From NCBI GenBank assembly GCA_002786065.1, contig NHNY01000010.1, forward strand, positions 1 to 64,000: a stretch of DNA of 64,000 nt. The letters are read 5' to 3'. A model generated the notes under the pieces. That model searched no databases. It saw nothing but the letters and a program-made list of their open reading frames with translations, and was not told where the DNA came from. Source of the DNA: Microcyclospora pomicola (taxonomy: Eukaryota > Ascomycota > Dothideomycetes > Capnodiales). Position 1 is the stretch's first letter, and every line of letters begins with the position of its first letter. Made by a program: the position numbers and the translations under genes. Of the stretch, positions 9,907-21,321 are shown in pieces.

Positions 9907-10548
9907 GATCGGAGCGAGGGTCCGGCTGGGTGGATGGGATTTAATGATGGCGGTGGTGCGTGGTCGAGAGAGTCGATTGCATGGGTCTTCTTATGCGTGT
10001 GGGTGGGCATGTGAATGCGCCTCGGTGGTTGTACAGGTCTCTTGAGCTTCTCTGAGCAGTGTTTTTGTTGCTTAGGAGAGGTAAAGATAGCGGGAGGACT
10101 ACGTAGGAGGACCCCCTAGGTTATGAGCATTGGGATTTGTAGCAATACAACATAGCTGAGGTACATCACTATACAACACGAGTTGGATAAATACTAGCTG
10201 TTGCCGATCTCCTCCCTGCTCATGTCTACGATGATAACAACAACGAATGCCAACACATGCGAGCGCAACGGTGGTAAAGATGTCTTGGACGATCGGTGGT
10301 GTCGCGGACGTTGTCGGGCCTCGGGAACAAGCCCCCCACACGCCCGCAGCTCCAGCAAGCTTCCGCCAGCATTGGGACATCAACACGCACAAAATCCGTC
10401 CATATCTTTCTAGTTCATCAGCCATCCAGCGTCCACCTCTTGATCCCTTAGAGCTCCCCCAGCTGCTGCACGAATTCCCCCGACTCGGAGCAGCTCTTTC
10501 ACTCCACCTCTCCCCTCTTCTTTCTTCCCCCCTCGGGCTCGCACTACC
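9907..10548. other. Divergent intergenic region GSH2 / methylcitrate dehydratase
   Basis: 642 bases hold the promoters of two divergent genes. The right part (about 10410-10548) is strongly C/T-rich (CCACCTCTTGATCCC, TCCCCTCTTCTTTC), typical of a fungal 5' leader. Open frames here are low-complexity products of that composition; no gene is supported. Confidence 0.6.
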
Positions 10549-12282
10549 ATGTCCGCCCTCGCCAGCCGCACCTTTGCTCGCTCTGCACGCACCCTCCAAC
10601 GCAGCAGAGCTCCTCTCGCCTCCGCCGCCAGATTCACCCAGCGATCCTCCGCCATCTCGCAGTTCCGCCCACAACCCGCCGCACAGCAGATCCGCGCCTT
10701 CTCCTCCACAATGGTCGCCCAGTCTGGTGCCCCGCCGCCTGCCGGCCAGAGCGCGAAATGGGACCAGGAAATCGTCGACATGGCAGACTACGTCAAGAAC
10801 TTCAAGATCGAGTCCGATCTGGCGGTGAGTTGGAGAGAGGACATGGCGTTCCTAGGAGAAATTGGGCATGGCTGATTCGAGCATTGCTAGATTGACACTG
10901 CCCGCTTCGTCTTCCTCGACACCCTTGGCTGCGGTCTTGAGGCGCTCAAGTTCCCAACCTGCCGCGCTCTCCTGGGCCCGGTCGTTCCTGGCACCACCGT
11001 CCCCAGCGGCACCCGTGTCCCCGGTACCCCATACGTTGTTGACCCTGTTCTCGGAGCATTCAACATCGGCACAATCATCCGATACCTCGATTTCAACGAC
11101 TGCTGGCTGGCCGCAGAATGGGGTCACCCTTCGGACAACCTCGGCGCCATCCTGAGTGTGGCCGACTGGGTCAACCGGACCAACAAGTCAGGATCACAGA
11201 AGCTTGCCAACGGCAGGATCTTCACCATCAAGGATGTGCTCGAGGGCATGGTCAAGGCACACGAGATCCAGGGTTGCTTGGCGTTGGAGAACAGCTTCAA
11301 TAAGGTCGGTCTTGATCACGTCGTCAACGTCAAGGTCGCTTCGACTGCAGTCGTCGCCGACATGCTCGGACTCGACGAGATGCAAACCCGCAACGCCATT
11401 TCCCAAGCGTGGGTCGATGGCCAGAGCATGCGAACCTACCGCCACACCCCCAACACCATGTCCCGCAAGTCGTGGGCTGCTGGTGAGGCTTGCCAGAAGG
11501 CGGTCGACCTCGTCCTCAAGGTCCAGAAGGGTGAGACTGGTCTCCCGTCCGTCCTCTCCACCCCGACTTGGGGTTTCTACGACGTCAACTTCGGCGGCAA
11601 GAAGTTCGAGTTCCAACGCCCATACGGCACCTACGTCATGGAGAACGTGCTTTTCAAGGTCTCCTACCCAGCCGAGTTCCACTCGCAAACCGCCGTCGAG
11701 GCCGCCCAGCGCCTCAACAAGAAGCTCAAGGCTTTGGGCAAGACCGCCGAGGACATCGACCAGGTCGTCAACCGCACGCACGAGGCCTGCATCCGCATCA
11801 TTGACAAACAGTTCAAGTCCATGGACAACTTCGCCGACCGTGACCACTGCGTGCAATACATGACCGCCACCATGTTCGTCTTCGATCGTCTGGTGGCCGG
11901 CGACTACAGCGATGGCTCCGAGGCCGCCACCTCCCCACTCGTCGAGTCGCTCCGTCAACGCATCAAGTGTGTGGAAGACCCGCAGTTCACCGCCGACTAC
12001 CACAACCCCGAGAAGCGCACCATCTCCAACGCGCTGACCGTGACGCTCAAGGACGGCACCGTGCTAGAAGAGATGGTCGTCGAGGCCCCGCTCGGCCACC
12101 GACTGCGAAGAGAAGAGGCCAAGCCGGAGATCCTGTCCAAGTACGTCCGCCACTTGGAGCCGCACTTCCCCAAGGAGCACGTCAAGAAGCTCGTAGATCT
12201 CGGCAACGACCCGTCCGCCTTGTACTCGACGCCGGTGGATGAGTACATGGATTTGTATGTTAGGGATGACGTCATCCAGTAG
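10549..12282 (+). CDS. prpD: 2-methylcitrate dehydratase (MmgE/PrpD family), mitochondrial
   Basis: Two exons (10549-10824, 10891-12282), 555 aa. It dehydrates 2-methylcitrate to 2-methyl-cis-aconitate in the methylcitrate cycle, which detoxifies propionyl-CoA. The first 55 residues are rich in Arg, Ser and Ala with no acidic residue (MSALASRTFARSARTLQRSR), a typical mitochondrial presequence; a second Met (MVAQSG) follows. PrpD hallmarks are DTLGCGLEAL, GTRVPGTPYVVDPVLGAFN, RYLDFNDCWLAAEWGHPSDN and MSRKSWAAGEA. The intron uses GTGAGT and TTGCTAG in phase 0. Length and motifs match the fungal enzyme throughout. It is divergent from GSH2. Confidence 0.95.
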
Positions 12283-12976
12283 ATTACCCCTGCGTTTAGA
12301 ATGGTGTCTGCATGTACATTTGGATATGTCAAAAGATAAAAGTCCACAGTTCATATCAGCGTGAAAGTAGGAAAAGCACGATTCACTACATGGGTATGCA
12401 ATAGGTTGTGGTGCCTTACAAGCAGTCTCTTGGAGTCTGCGAGCCAGAGTCACGGCATGTTTCTGGACGTGCCATAACCGTATCCAAATCTCGCTATGCT
12501 ACAATGCATTGTACTACTGCTGTCTTGAACCAGCTCAATACTTTTAGACAGACAATCCACCTCACCAGATTATGTACAGTACCTACATAGACAGTGCCGA
12601 GGGGCTCAAAACAGCTCTGAAACCAGGGTCTACTCTACCCAAAGCTCCCCCACATAGACATACCCATGTCCTGAAACACAGCTCTCAGCATAGAAAAGGA
12701 TATCCGGTGCTTACGCCAGCTTCGCGATATCTAGACATTGAATTGGCCCTTTTCCTGTCACTGAAATCAATAGCTTCAGGGCTTGTCGAATCCTCATTTT
12801 CCTCGCTGTTCCTCGTCCTCACAGACTCGACGACATACACAGCCATTGGCGACCCCACCACCCCTCCTCCCCCTCGTCCGGCTCATCTCGCTCTCTCAAT
12901 CTTTTTCTAGTTACCCTCACCCATTCCTCTCCTCTCGCAGCAACAGACGTCCTCGCCCCTCCAACCCACGGCCACC
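12283..12976. other. Intergenic region prpD / GNA1
   Basis: 694 bases. The left half is the prpD 3' flank. The right end (about 12840-12975) is a C/T-rich leader (CCCCTCCTCCCCCTCGTCC, TCCTCTCGCAGCAACAG) just before GNA1. Short frames here have no recognisable features. Confidence 0.55.
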
Positions 12977-13522
12977 ATGGCCAGCACAACCACCACGACC
13001 CCCGCCTCATCAGCATCCACCCCGCTCTTCAGCACGGCGCTGATCTCCCCGACCGTCGCCGCCGCCCTGCCCACCGGCTACACGATCCGGCCGCTGCAAC
13101 GCAGTGACTTCGCGCGCGGCTTCCTCGATGTGCTGCGCGTGCTGACGCACGTCGGCGACGTCCACGCGGCTGAGTTCGAGACGCGCTTCGACGAGATGCG
13201 CGCCGGCGGCGCCGGCGGCTACCACGTGCTGGTCATCCTGGACGGCGACGCCAAGATCGTCGGCACGGGCGCGCTCATCGTCGAGCGCAAGTTCATCCAC
13301 CACCTCGGGCTCGTGGGCCACATCGAGGACATCGCGGTGGCCAAGGACCAGCAGGGGAAGAAGCTCGGACTGAGGATCATCCAGGCGCTGGATTTTGTGG
13401 CCGAGAATACGGGCTGCTATAAGACGATTCTGGACTGCTCTGAGGCGAATGAGGGGTTCTATGTCAAGTGTGGGTTCAAGAGGGCGGGGTTGGAGATGGC
13501 GCATTATTATACGCAGGCGTGA
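12977..13522 (+). CDS. GNA1: Glucosamine-6-phosphate N-acetyltransferase
   Basis: Single exon, 181 aa, with a good start context (ccaccATGGCC). It transfers acetyl from acetyl-CoA to glucosamine-6-phosphate, feeding UDP-GlcNAc for chitin, N-glycans and GPI anchors. The GNAT fold is plain: YTIRPLQRSDFARGFLDVL at the N-terminus, IVGTGALIVERKFIHHLG, then the acetyl-CoA binding motif GHIEDIAVAKDQQGKKLG and the terminal YKTILDCSEANEGFYVKCGF. The first 30 residues are a Thr/Ser/Pro-rich tail of no known function. Codons are strongly GC-ending in the first two-thirds, which creates a long antisense frame that I do not regard as a gene. Confidence 0.95.
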   Translation: MASTTTTTPASSASTPLFSTALISPTVAAALPTGYTIRPLQRSDFARGFLDVLRVLTHVGDVHAAEFETRFDEMRAGGAGGYHVLVILDGDAKIVGTGALIVERKFIHHLGLVGHIEDIAVAKDQQGKKLGLRIIQALDFVAENTGCYKTILDCSEANEGFYVKCGFKRAGLEMAHYYTQA

Positions 13523-14276
13523 GGCGGCAAGATCAAAGGGAGGGCAAAGGGCTAAGGATCACAGGGGAATGAGGGATGAGAGGCCGCCGTCGTATATCTC
13601 TTAGACGTCTTGGGGGACAGTATGGATGGTATGCACAATCTGAGAGAGGATGTGATATGGGTCTTCTCGCGGTTTGAAACGCTGAGGTCGAAAGTGCAGC
13701 CTGGTGTGAGGAGCGTGAGAGGTCATCCGGGAGGAGCAAAAGTGAGGACCTAGGATGAAGTTGATGTGCAGTCATTGCACTTTGTTACGGCGGCAACCAT
13801 TGATGAATGAGCCAATTGCTGTACATACTTATAGCGGCATAATGGGAAGGGATGCTAAACAAGAGCTTCAGGATTGGGCCAAGTTAGATGAGAGTCAAAA
13901 ATTTGGTATGCCCATGTAGGATTCCATAGTGCACGTCTGCATGTGGAGCATACATCAAGTGTATTTCGACTTGTTTCAGTACAGTAAATTGAGTTGTTCT
14001 CCTCGAGACAGGCGCCAAGCCTAGAGTGCATATCGACTCCGACTTCACCTTCTCAACTCTTGATTCCAGCGCACGAATATGGTTCACCTTCTCCGGGTCT
14101 AGCAGATCAGAAGATTGCGTCTTCAACGAGCGTTATGTACGGAGAGCCCACGAATCAATCGACTGGCAAGGTAGGGAGTTTTTCTGCCCTATTTTCCTGT
14201 GGGATGACAAGAATCACTCAATTGCTGGCCGAAGGTATAAGCTCATCGATCGAAGCCTCAACGCTTGATTGGAAAT
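13523..14276. other. Intergenic region GNA1 / TRM44
   Basis: 754 bases between two tandem genes. The first 300 bases are purine-rich 3' flank. I see no gene, repeat or RNA. Confidence 0.5.
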
Positions 14277-16286
14277 ATGGCAGAAACGCAAGAACGACCG
14301 ATTTCCGAACCTCCCAGCTGTAACGGTCAACCCTCACGTCCCAAGTTCCAGGCCATCGATCGATCATCGACAGCACCAGACATCGAACTACCGGACGAAA
14401 CATGGCACACCATCCTGGAAAGCCACTGCACGTTCCCGCCCGACATCTTCGGCGGCGTGATGATGAACCTGGTGAAGAATCCCAACGTCACCTCCAGCTA
14501 TCTGTTTCGCGCGGACATCCTCTACGACAGCGGCGAGGTGGCCGAACATGATCATGCCACGGACCGCCACTCGCAGCTGTTGTTCAAGCAGATGAAAGCT
14601 GAGTTGCGCCCCCGATCAGCGAGCATGCCAGGATACGAGCTTCGCCGGACGATGGTTCGACAGCTCATCCCGCGGAACCCACAGCTCGATCGGCCGCTGG
14701 CGCAGACTTGTTTGTTCTTCCAGCGACTGGACGAGCAGCAGACCAAGAACGCAGTGCTGTATATCCCACACGTCGAGACTGCTGAGCAGATGCCATTCTA
14801 CCATCCGGATGTCAAAGCGCTCGCGTTCTTGCACACTGAGCATGAGGATGGGCCCAGCATTTCGATCTCTCTATCCTACACGCCGTTTCCAGGCACACCA
14901 CCAACCACGAAACTCTCCCGCACCGCCCTGAAACTGCTACAGACCGTCCACAAGCACGGCCAAGGCCAGCACGCCGGCTACGAGAAGCGCGTGCATCTCG
15001 ACCAGATCATCCCGCAGAAACGCTACCAGGACACCTACACCCGCCTGAAGACCAAGTACGGCCGCACGCTCAGCGAGCAATGGGTCGAGGTCACGGATCC
15101 GGACAAGCACGTCTTTGAAGATCTCGGCATCGCCGCGTTCTTGATTGAGTTGTGGCGGGACATGTATGCTTTGCCTGCATCTGCATGTTCTAATGGATCG
15201 CTGTCATCAACACCACCGTCCAAGGCTGAGCAGGCTGAAAGACCCGCCTTCCCAGGCTTCGTTGACATCGGCTGCGGCAACGGTCTTCTCGTCTCCATCC
15301 TGATCGCAGAGGGATACGAAGGCTACGGCTTCGATGCACGTTCACGCAAGTCCTGGTCCGTCTTCACACCCGCCGTACAAGCCTGTCTCTCCCAGAAGCT
15401 GCTCGTTCCCTCGCCTTTACTTCCCGCGGTGATGAGCGAGAGTGAACCTCACCAAGATCCAGCATGGGACACCGGGCTCTTCCTGCCGCGCGGGAGATTC
15501 ATCATTTCAAATCACGCCGACGAGCTGACGCCCTGGACGCCGCTGCTCGCGTACCTGAACAACAGCGCCTTCCTGGCCATCCCGTGCTGTAGCCACGATC
15601 TAGCAGGAGCGCGATTTCGAGCGCCGATCGGTGTCAAAGTGAACAAGGAGGAGGGAAAGGACCAACGCAAGCAGCAGAGCCCGACTGTCTGTAGGTCACC
15701 ATCCAGAACCACCCATCCCCTGTCTACATCGGCACAAAGCCCAAACCCCCTACTAGTCAAAAAAGACTCCATCTCCACATCCTCCAACCTAAAAAACGAG
15801 TTCACAGACCATTCATCATCCTCAGCCCCACCACACACCTCAACCTCCGCGACAAAACCCACTAACGCCACCATTCGCACTCCCTCCACCCCAGCCCCCA
15901 AGAAAATGCCCTCCGCCTACGCCTCCCTATGTTCCTACATCCACAGCCTCAGCGCCGCCGTGGGCTTCACGCCCGAGGCCGACGTGCTGCGCATCCCCAG
16001 CACGCGCAATCAATGTATCGTGGGGCGGACGCGCAATGGCGGGGCGGCGTTGCAAGCGGGAGAAAGCGAAGGACGAGGGGGAGGGGACTATCACGACGGT
16101 GGTCAGGATGTGGGCAGCAAGCACGAGAGTTGTATCGGCCGAGAAGGGGAAGAAGACGCAGCGAAGAAGATGCAGCGCGTCATCGCGTTGGTGGAGCGGG
16201 AGCTCGGGCGAGGCATAGACGAGGTCGGGGCGGCGTGGATTGCGCGGGCGGAGGGGTTGGCGCGGAAGCCGAAGAGTGGGCATTGA
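14277..16286 (+). CDS. TRM44: tRNA (uracil-2'-O)-methyltransferase, Trm44
   Basis: Single exon, 669 aa from the ATG at 14277 (MAETQERPIS). The frame is open a few codons upstream, but without an ATG. The enzyme methylates the 2'-OH of U44 in serine tRNAs using S-adenosylmethionine, in the cytosol. Family marks are RQLIPRNPQLDRPLAQTCLF, the AdoMet motif FVDIGCGNGLLVSILIAEGY with GYGFDARSRKSW, FIISNHADELTPWTPLLAY, FLAIPCCSHDLAGARF, and the C-terminal LRIPSTRNQCIVGR. A Ser/Thr/Pro-rich insert (roughly residues 460-545) separates the CCSHD motif from the C-terminal part. A Gly/Asp/Glu-rich stretch follows before MQRVIALVERE. Confidence 0.92.
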   Translation: MAETQERPISEPPSCNGQPSRPKFQAIDRSSTAPDIELPDETWHTILESHCTFPPDIFGGVMMNLVKNPNVTSSYLFRADILYDSGEVAEHDHATDRHSQLLFKQMKAELRPRSASMPGYELRRTMVRQLIPRNPQLDRPLAQTCLFFQRLDEQQTKNAVLYIPHVETAEQMPFYHPDVKALAFLHTEHEDGPSISISLSYTPFPGTPPTTKLSRTALKLLQTVHKHGQGQHAGYEKRVHLDQIIPQKRYQDTYTRLKTKYGRTLSEQWVEVTDPDKHVFEDLGIAAFLIELWRDMYALPASACSNGSLSSTPPSKAEQAERPAFPGFVDIGCGNGLLVSILIAEGYEGYGFDARSRKSWSVFTPAVQACLSQKLLVPSPLLPAVMSESEPHQDPAWDTGLFLPRGRFIISNHADELTPWTPLLAYLNNSAFLAIPCCSHDLAGARFRAPIGVKVNKEEGKDQRKQQSPTVCRSPSRTTHPLSTSAQSPNPLLVKKDSISTSSNLKNEFTDHSSSSAPPHTSTSATKPTNATIRTPSTPAPKKMPSAYASLCSYIHSLSAAVGFTPEADVLRIPSTRNQCIVGRTRNGGAALQAGESEGRGGGDYHDGGQDVGSKHESCIGREGEEDAAKKMQRVIALVERELGRGIDEVGAAWIARAEGLARKPKSGH

Positions 16287-16835
16287 GTGGCTGAGGTAGA
16301 TACGTAAGGGAAAGTGAAGGGAGAGGTCATGTCATGGCATTACAGCAAGTTCTGGATGTATTACAGGGTTTGCGATCGATCAGGTAGGCAAATACCAGAA
16401 AAAGGAGTCGGTGATCGAAATAGGGGGTTCTTCCCATAAGTGAGCTATGTATGATGGATTAAGAGGAAGTGCCTAGATCAACCAAAGTTCTCAATAGGAA
16501 GACACAGGTGATCATGTTCTATGTCCTATCGCTGCTGCAATGACGCTCAGAACAATCGCTCTTCGTCCGTCTAGTGGGAATCACGCCACTGCGGTGGTTG
16601 AGACAGCCACCCCTTGCAGCCACTTCATGTATCTGATGCTCGTATGTCGTGTCTGCCGTCTATGTCATAAAAGTCGTCGGTGCGTCGTTTCGGCATACAT
16701 GGTCCGTGACGCTGTATACTGGACGAGACGACGGGGATGGCAACGCTTAGCCCACCCCATCACGATTCGTCGAGCAAGGTGCAACCATAGGCCTACAAGG
16801 CTCCGAGGGTCGAAAGGGTGTGCGTGCTAGAACTT
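16287..16835. other. Convergent intergenic region TRM44 / Arg-rich protein
   Basis: 549 bases between two gene 3' ends. No gene, RNA or repeat recognised. Confidence 0.5.
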
Positions 16836-18474
16836 CTAGTTCGAGTGGTAGCCATCTCGAGAGTCTCTGGAGTCATGATGCTTGTCGGCGTCGCGCCGCG
16901 CAAAGGTGCCATCTTCCGTCCATTGGGAGTACCGTTTATCGTCCTTGCGCCTACAAACCATGCACGTTAGTCACAGCCCAAGACACACGAACTACTCATC
17001 GCTAGAAAAGTCGAATAACGGAAGAAACATAATGATATGAGAACGAAAGGCACAAGTTGCACGCCATAGCTGCCACAAGGTGTGTGTTGAACTCTCACCT
17101 CGGTGGCGGCGGCTCCAATCTCTCCCTCTCCTCCCACCTCGGTCGCGACGTCGACGGGCCCGCACCACGATGTTGACTCGTATGCGTACCGTGCGACGGC
17201 TTCCGAGGGTGTGTACGATGGTGGTCGTCATGGTCGTTGGCGTTGACGTACCTCTCCCTAGCTTCAAAGGCATTAGCACCGAGTGCACCAACCGCAACTC
17301 CAAGTCCTATAGGAACAATGCCTTTTCCGACCTCGCTCCCGACCAAGCCTCCAGCCAGCGCACCGACGGCTGAATAACCCAGTCCGCGCTGGCTGGGGTC
17401 GAACGCCTCCCGGATCTTGGACTTACCACGTCCACCATGGGACTTTGCGCGCCGGGAGTGGCTGTCATTGCGATCGCTACGCCGCGAACGCTTCTCGTGC
17501 GTGCTGGATCTATCTTCTGTGGGTGAGTAATCGTCTTGTCCGGAGCGCTGGCTTGATGATGTGGGACGAGAGGAGTCTTGATGGTCTGCTTCCCCACGAC
17601 CATGAGCGTAACGAGGATCCCATCGTGGGTCTTCTGGATAGATCCACCCCGGCTGACCAGTGTACTCTGCGCCAGCACCTGCTGCAGCGGCTGTTGGAGC
17701 CTGTTGAGCATCCACGTTTTGCTGATACCTCAGCGGCGCTACCCCGTGCATTACTTGATTGTGAGCGTTTGGCCGGGCCGAACCAGCTCTAGAACCAGGT
17801 GGTGTTGACTTTGGACCGCCATAGAGGTGTGCGTATGGCACGTAGACAGGGGGGTTGTCAGGAGGCTGAGCATCGAAAGCAGAATCATTCTGAGAAGGGT
17901 GAAAACCTTCTGCCGCCGTGCCATCAGCAACTGGGATAGGCCGTAACCGCCGATCATTCATGTCGCGTGCATTTCCATAATCTCTCCCATCGTCAGATTC
18001 ACGTGCTGGAGACTCTTGACGGCGGTCTCTACGATCATCACGGAAGTCGTCGCGGGGTGGTGAATCATAGCCATCACGACGTCCATAGCGGTCCTCGTCG
18101 CGGTGTGAGCGCTCTCGTCTCCCATCAGCGCCGTGCCGTCGTCGGCGGCGTCGATCATCACCACTGTACTGGTCGTCCTCACCGCCGTCGTACGAGCTTC
18201 TGCCCTGGCGGTCATGGCGGCGTCGATCACCCTGCGAGCGGTCCCTGTCCATATTTGAGGCTCGGCCACGTGACGAGTCACCAGTACTATGGCGACGCCG
18301 GCGGTGATGATGATCCGAGCTGCGAGAGTGGCCTTGGTCGATCTGCTGCTTTTTCTGATTCGCCTGCTTGTAGATGTCCTTGGGTTTGTAGAAGTTGCCG
18401 GGGACCTTCTCGAACCAGTGGTCGGGGACCTTGTCCGCGCCATACATGACACCACGCAGGATCAGCTTCTCCAT
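16836..18474 (-). CDS. Arg/Asp/Ser-rich protein with Gly-zipper-like hydrophobic segment
   Basis: Two exons (18474-17099, 16950-16836), 496 aa. The N-terminus, MEKLILRGVMYGADKVPDHW, looks structured (about 35 residues). A very long charged region (RRRRRHGADGRRERSHRDED style) follows to about residue 340. Near residue 375 lies a hydrophobic Gly/Ala-rich hairpin, GLGYSAVGALAGGLVGSEVG then GIVPIGLGVAVGALGANAF, which resembles glycine-zipper two-helix membrane segments. The last exon, reached by GTGAGA...TTTGTAG, encodes RRKDDKRYSQWTEDGTFARR and a charged end. I do not recognise a named family. The charged part could be disordered or RNA-binding, and the hairpin could insert in a membrane; both are inferences. 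The start lies about 100 bases from an assembly gap, so an upstream exon cannot be excluded. Confidence 0.65.
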
Positions 18475-18577
18475 CCCGTCGACAATGTCTGGGCGCGGTG
18501 CTTGGCGGCTCGATTGATAGGTGCGACACGTTAAGGGACAAGGATGCGCGGACTCGGAAAAACAGGGATGGGAGTGG

Positions 18578-18615
18578 NNNNNNNNNNNNNNNNNNNNNNN
18601 NNNNNNNNNNNNNNN
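18578..18615. other. Assembly gap (38 N)
   Basis: A run of 38 N is followed by a G homopolymer (GGGGGGGGG). The true sequence is probably a G-rich low-complexity run that stopped sequencing or assembly. The gap length may not be real. Confidence 0.95.
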
Positions 18616-19798
18616 GGGGGGGGGTGAGGGGCCGGCTGGGAGGTGGGGCGATGATGCTGGGGCAGAACGTCAAGCGAGCTCGAGTCGTGCGTCAAGGAGA
18701 AGTACTGCACATTGGCACATGTATGTTTCCGAGCAATCAAACAACAATGTTAATGTTGTTGGTGAAGAGATCTGAGTCGCTATGGTGCGTGCAGAACAGG
18801 AGAGGCGCATGAAGTGAACGTGAAGGTGTTTGTCTGCGACTCACATCTTGAGCAGAAGCTCCTGATCGATGGGACCCATCCCTGATCTGTTCCTCCTCTA
18901 TCTCGCGATCTTTCCTTCCAAGCCTTCCACAACACGAACAACGGAGTGAGAATCTCTCGAAGCTCCCCAGCTAATCTCAGGTGAAACTGTGAGAAGCTGG
19001 ACGTGGCAGGGGATGCGTTTTTGGGTATGCGCAGGTGGTCTCGCGCGATCGCTCGGGCTCTCGTTCTAACGGTTGTTGCGAACGAAGTCGAAGTGCTTAG
19101 GCGAGGAGAGGTAGACAAAGTCCATCAGCAACGATCAAGGAGGCTGATTTATGTAGGTGAGTGAGGCCCAGGGAAGAATTGAAGAGTGATCTTTGCTGTG
19201 CTGTATTCAAGATCAATGGGGTAGGGTAAGGTAGCAATAGTTTCCTTGTGTACGCCGAGAGTCCAGGTGCAACCACAAATGTTGTCCTGGGCTTCATGGT
19301 TCAGAGGCCATGAGCGGTTGCATTGTATCACAGCCGAATTTCGATCTTGGAAGTGACAGACATGCCTCTGTCGTTGTGCTTTCTGCGGTACATACCTTAT
19401 CACGGAATGCTTACGAGGCCATCTAATGGACGTGCAAGGAATCATGCGAGCAGGCAAGGGATCAAAGCTACCTATCTAATGGACAATGATAGTACATGCG
19501 TGACCATCGTCTACATCAGTCCGTGGAAAAGACTACATTGTCCGCCATAGCAAAGCGCCAGAGTGCTCCTCTTCTCAGCCAGTCAAGTACCTCCCCCCGT
19601 ATTCGCGAGACGCCGAGTTACCCGTAGCATATCTTGCCCTCGTAAAACATCCATGCTGGAAATTGCTCATATATCTCATACATGAGGCATCCCATATTCC
19701 CTCCACAACGCCCACAAAAGCCGCACAATATACCGTAATCATAACGACATCGCACGAAGAAAAAACCTTTTCCGTCCGTCACATAACTCGGCCGTCAC
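18616..19798. other. Intergenic region right of the gap
   Basis: About 1.2 kb between the gap and the 3' end of the RGS gene. It holds the promoter side of the Arg-rich gene and the 3' flank of the RGS gene. Short open frames lack any recognisable motif. No tRNA or repeat seen. Confidence 0.45.
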
Positions 19799-21321
19799 TC
19801 AATAGATATTTCCGTGAGGTACCGCGCAGAAAATACCCACGAGAATGCAGCTCAGCACGAGGGCAGCCAGATTCGCTTGGACAAAGATGGTGTCCTGAAT
19901 CTGCCGTAAGGCTGGCTCTTGAACCCAGACCTCGCGATCAAAGACCTTGCGGATGACGTTGCGTTTCTGGTACTTGGCTACCCACGGTTCGTCTTCATAG
20001 GAATTTGCAAGTGTGGACGCGGTGGAGGAGGATTCAGATAGCCTGGACATCTTTGTTTCTTCCATGACTTCATCTGGCTCATCCGCAAAGAGCTCCCATG
20101 GACGGACGTGGCGGTGATGCATGCCGTGAAGAACGACACACATGCCCTTCCATGCTGCTACAAGGGTTGCGATACCGATAAACCAGGCCAGGAAAGGAAG
20201 AACACGCCAGCCACGGCCTGCGTGACTGAGGGTGATGAGTAGGTCGGCCAGAAAACCGATGAGGATGAGCGAGATACCAAGTCCGCGAGCAAAGATCACC
20301 CGAGGCCGGTTGCCATTACAGATGGTCCAGCGAATGAAATTCGGGTGTGCTTGTTTGCGTAGAGAGTACTCGGCCGTGTTGGCCACATGTTGGAAAGCCA
20401 GAGGATGAGTGGTGTTCTGCAGTGCCTGCAAGACACTTTGGCGCTCCCGAGCCGAGAGATTGAGTTCGCGTGGTGAGCCTTCGGCGATATACGTGTTGAT
20501 GACGCGGTTGACTTCGTCGCGGAAGGGTTGCGTGGTGACTGTATTGGGTGTTAGTCTTTAGTTCATCAAGGCACAACGCGAGATTGAAGATAACTTACAA
20601 GGCTTCCACTTCATCCCGGCATCCTCAAACGCTTGGTCGGCGAGCATCTCGTGAGCAACACTGGTGGCAAGCGTCTTGTCATCCCCCATCGATGAGCCGT
20701 ACTCGGACCTGACATCACTGGAAGACTTGGAAGGCGTGTCGAATGGATTGCCACGAGATTTGGTTGGGGTACCATCGGCAAAGTCAGTGTCTTTCAGAAT
20801 GGCGGCGATCTGAGGATTGATTCGCTCGGGCCGATTTGAAGCATGAGTGGGAGTCTCAGCGTCTGCAATGACCGGCTTCCACTCCGGGCTCAGTGCTCGC
20901 TCTGAGTCGGAGAGCTTTGCCCATCGTGCAATGTAGTCCTGGTACCAGAGATAGAACTGCAGGTTTTCGGCGGAGTGCTCAATGTACTTGAGATAGTTCA
21001 TGAAGTCGCGTACCGTGCATGGCTGTGACACCGGGATCAGCAGTGCGACGACGTGACAATGGGTTGGAGATGATGCAGGTTGGACCAGGGCGCATGCGAC
21101 ATGTAACCTACCGGACAGGTGCCACCAGCCACGATCCTGTCGAACGACAAAGCCTGGGGGATGCCGTGACTCATGCATGAGGAAGTGCTCGATCTGATAG
21201 ACTCGTCGATGGATCTCCGCAGATCATCATCCCCCCGGGTTGAAGCAGCTGCCGACGATGGCTGTGAAGAGGGACTGCTGCCGACCTGGGCAGGACGGCG
21301 GTATGCCAATGAGTACACCAT
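19799..21321 (-). CDS. RGS-domain protein with three C-terminal membrane helices
   Basis: Three exons (21321-21112, 21022-20599, 20538-19799), 457 aa. RGS proteins speed GTP hydrolysis by G-alpha subunits and so switch off heterotrimeric G signalling. The RGS region begins GIPQALSFDRIVAGGTCPPC, TVRDFMNYLKYIEHSAENLQ, FYLWYQDYIARW. It is interrupted by a Ser/Thr/Pro-rich loop and resumes at FRDEVNRVINTYIAEGSPRE and FQHVANTAEYSL. Hydrophobic helices follow at VIFARGLGISLILIGFLADL, VLPFLAWFIGIATLVAAWKG and ANLAALVLSCILVGIFCAVP. The arrangement recalls fungal membrane RGS proteins such as Rax1/RgsB or RgsD types; I cannot choose between them. Intron signals (GTAGGT...ACAG and GTAAGT...ACAG) and phases agree with the conserved sequence. 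Its promoter faces NAC beta across 1.8 kb. Confidence 0.85.

Noticed and set aside
11194-12003. 269-codon open frame antisense to the methylcitrate dehydratase gene
   Set aside because: It mirrors strongly GC-ending codons of the sense gene, lacks any domain and has a Leu/Val/Asp/Gly composition typical of such shadows.
12572-13043. Overlapping open frames before GNA1
   Set aside because: Pro/Ser-rich translation of the C/T-rich leader.
13010-13504. 164-codon frame antisense to GNA1
   Set aside because: Caused by the GC-rich third positions of GNA1; no recognisable motif.
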